A DNA stretch of 16,500 nucleotides, from contig DJRK01000050.1 in NCBI GenBank assembly GCA_002440065.1, positions 20,749-37,248 of the forward strand, written 5' to 3'. Position 1 is the first letter of the stretch; each line of letters begins with the position of its first letter. The stretch is from Atopobium sp. UBA6362 (GTDB lineage: Bacteria; Actinomycetota; Coriobacteriia; Coriobacteriales; Atopobiaceae). Position numbers and translations under genes: made by a program. The notes under the pieces are model-generated. The model searched no databases. It was not told the origin of the DNA and saw nothing but the letters and a program-made list of their open reading frames with translations. Below, one piece after another: positions 14,971-16,500 of this stretch.

Positions 14971-16500
14971 CTAGCGGTGGCGGCGACGGAGCTCCAGCGC
15001 GACGTTGATGGCGACGATGATCGCGATGCCGGCCGCACCCCCGCCCGTGAGACCCCAGCGCAGCAGATCCGCCTTCTGCAGGCCGCCGGCGCCGCCGGAC
15101 ACGAACTTGCTGCCGTGCATGGCGCCGTTCATGGAGTGGCCGTTCGCCATGGTATAGAGCAGGTGGTGCGCCGCGTTGCGGGCGTAGCGGTACGCCACGG
15201 GGTCGGAGGAGTCGAACTTCCAGGTACCGGCAGGGTCGCTCACGGTGAGCTTGGAGTCGGCACCCGCCTGAATCATCTGGCCGGCGTCCATGAACACGCC
15301 CGTATCCGCGTTGTCGGTGATGATCCAGCCGTCGAAGCCCCACTCACCGCGGACGATGCCGCTGATGAGGTTGTACGAGCCGCCGACCCAGGTGGCGCCG
15401 ATGCGGTTGAACGCCGTCATCATGCCTTGGCAGGCGCGGATGGTGCGCGTGGCGTTCTCGTAGGAGCCGTCGGCATTCTTCTTGAGGTAGTTGAGCTCGA
15501 CGTCGCCCACCTTCATGCAGGTCTCGAACGGCTTGAGGTAGAGCTCGCGGGCGGACTGCTCGTTCATCCACGTGGCCATGGAGTACTGGCCCGCGCGGTC
15601 GCCGCGGTGGTTCTCCTGCTCATTGAAGGCAAAGTGCTTCATCAGGGTGTAGACGCCCTTCTCGGCAGCGCCCTTGACCTCCTGCGACGCCATCGCGCCG
15701 GCGAGGAAGCTGTCCTCCGAGAAGTACTCGCCGTTGCGGCCGGAGTACGGCGTGCGATGGATGTTCATCGCCGGGGCATACCAGCCGGTGGCCCCGCCGA
15801 GCAGGCTCTCGTTGCCGATCATGCTGCCCAGGCGATACGCGATCTCCTGGTTCCAGGTCTGGGCCACGGTCATGGGGTTGCAGAACGTCATGCCCGTGCC
15901 GCCCCAGCTCCAGCCGCTCGTGGAGTCGGCATCGGTGCCGGCGGGCTTGCCCACGGAGGCGAGGTAGTCGGTGCCGTAGCCGGCGTGCAGGATGAGGGTC
16001 TCGTAGTCCTCGGGCGTGAGCTGGTCGAGCAGCTTGTCCCAGTTGGCATCGGTGTAGTCGAGGCCGCGCAGGTCGATGAGCGAAAGGCCGTTGTCCGCCC
16101 CGTAGGTGAGCTCGCCGTCCCATGCCTGGACGTCGGGGTTGCCGGAGTCGGTGGAGTCGAGCTTGGCGAGAAGATCGGCCGAGGCCGCCTTGCCGTACGT
16201 GTAGCTCACGCCGTCGTCGCCATTGATCTCGTTGCCCCAGGTGGAGACCTGTGAGGTCACCTCGCCGTCGTGCGTGGGGAACGTGCCTACCCAGTCGGCG
16301 CGGGTGAGGTAGGTCGCGTCGCCGCGGGCGTCGGAAAGCTCGTTGCCGATAGCCTCCCCCGTTGCGGAATCGGTGGCATAGGTGGTCGTGTCCACGTCGG
16401 CGTTCGCGGGAACGTAGGTGTCTACCAGCGCCTTGTTGCCCTCAACGCCCGCGCCCTTGGCGGCAAGCACGTTGTTCACGGCGTCGTGGGAGTCGTGGGC
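14971..16500 (-). CDS. Glycoside hydrolase family 3 enzyme, membrane-anchored, N-terminus off the window
   Basis: The C-terminal 509 codons of a larger gene; the frame stays open to the right edge. The visible part is a GH3 (alpha/beta)8 catalytic domain, so the enzyme is a beta-glycosidase acting outside the cell. Motifs include GWYAPAMNIHRTPYSGRNGEYFSED, TLMKHFAFNEQENHRG (the substrate-binding Lys-His) and GFDGWIITDNADTG, where the Asp codon at 15313-15315 is the expected nucleophile (family SDW/TDY). Only 113 residues follow it, ending in a membrane helix (GLTGGGAAGIAIIVAINVALEL) and a basic tail RRRHR. The usual alpha/beta-sandwich and FnIII domains are therefore absent downstream. The N-terminal piece YLTRADWVGTFPTHDGE resembles the junction seen in permuted GH3 enzymes whose sandwich domain comes first. 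Sugar specificity is unknown. Confidence 0.9.
   Translation of the reverse strand, partial: AHDSHDAVNNVLAAKGAGVEGNKALVDTYVPANADVDTTTYATDSATGEAIGNELSDARGDATYLTRADWVGTFPTHDGEVTSQVSTWGNEINGDDGVSYTYGKAASADLLAKLDSTDSGNPDVQAWDGELTYGADNGLSLIDLRGLDYTDANWDKLLDQLTPEDYETLILHAGYGTDYLASVGKPAGTDADSTSGWSWGGTGMTFCNPMTVAQTWNQEIAYRLGSMIGNESLLGGATGWYAPAMNIHRTPYSGRNGEYFSEDSFLAGAMASQEVKGAAEKGVYTLMKHFAFNEQENHRGDRAGQYSMATWMNEQSARELYLKPFETCMKVGDVELNYLKKNADGSYENATRTIRACQGMMTAFNRIGATWVGGSYNLISGIVRGEWGFDGWIITDNADTGVFMDAGQMIQAGADSKLTVSDPAGTWKFDSSDPVAYRYARNAAHHLLYTMANGHSMNGAMHGSKFVSGGAGGLQKADLLRWGLTGGGAAGIAIIVAINVALELRRRHR

Noticed and set aside
14902..16254. Plus-strand open frame opposite the GH3 gene, beginning inside the repeat array
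   Set aside because: The product is a GC-driven shadow and the minus-strand frame has clear GH3 motifs.

Overview
The window is GC-rich bacterial chromosome with compact, mostly co-directional genes. A high-GC LytR-CpsA-Psr protein, a gatC-gatA-gatB operon, a GlcNAc-type phosphotransferase (PTS) permease with a separate EIIA, and a membrane-anchored GH3 glycosidase together suggest a gut-type actinobacterium, most likely of class Coriobacteriia (Collinsella/Olsenella-like). That placement is inferred from gene style only; no rRNA or other marker gene is present.

Layout. Positions 90-1963 (+ strand) carry an LCP cell-wall ligase and a small protein with KLD repeats. A strong bidirectional hairpin terminator at 1991-2033 separates them from everything else, which is on the minus strand. 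Reading leftward from the right edge, the minus-strand genes are: the C-terminal part of a GH3 glycosidase (14971 to the edge), an MFS exporter, a bile-acid:sodium-symporter-family (BASS) transporter, a PTS EIIA, a NagE-like PTS EIICB, the gatCAB operon, a PAP2 phosphatase, and an ABC operon of TrpX/PF04392 type (lipoprotein, permease, ATPase).

The genes fall into a few jobs: wall polymer attachment (LCP), lipid or undecaprenyl pyrophosphate phosphatase chemistry (PAP2), indirect aminoacylation of tRNA-Gln/Asn (gatCAB), amino-sugar uptake (EIIA and EIICB), export or solute exchange (MFS, BASS), small-molecule import (ABC) and extracellular glycan cleavage (GH3).

The least expected content is intergenic. 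Four structured repeat elements lie between minus-strand genes: a nested palindrome at 5824-5869; a MITE-like element at 9417-9579 with 34-bp perfect inverted arms and 9-bp flanking direct repeats; an imperfect inverted repeat at 13364-13490 that shares a 16-bp motif (15 of 16) with the MITE-like element; and a regular 36-37-bp-period array of an inverted motif at 14842-14962. Three of them begin 7-9 bases after a stop codon. Three genes (gatB, BASS, MFS) appear to use GTG or TTG starts, judged by ribosome-binding-site spacing.
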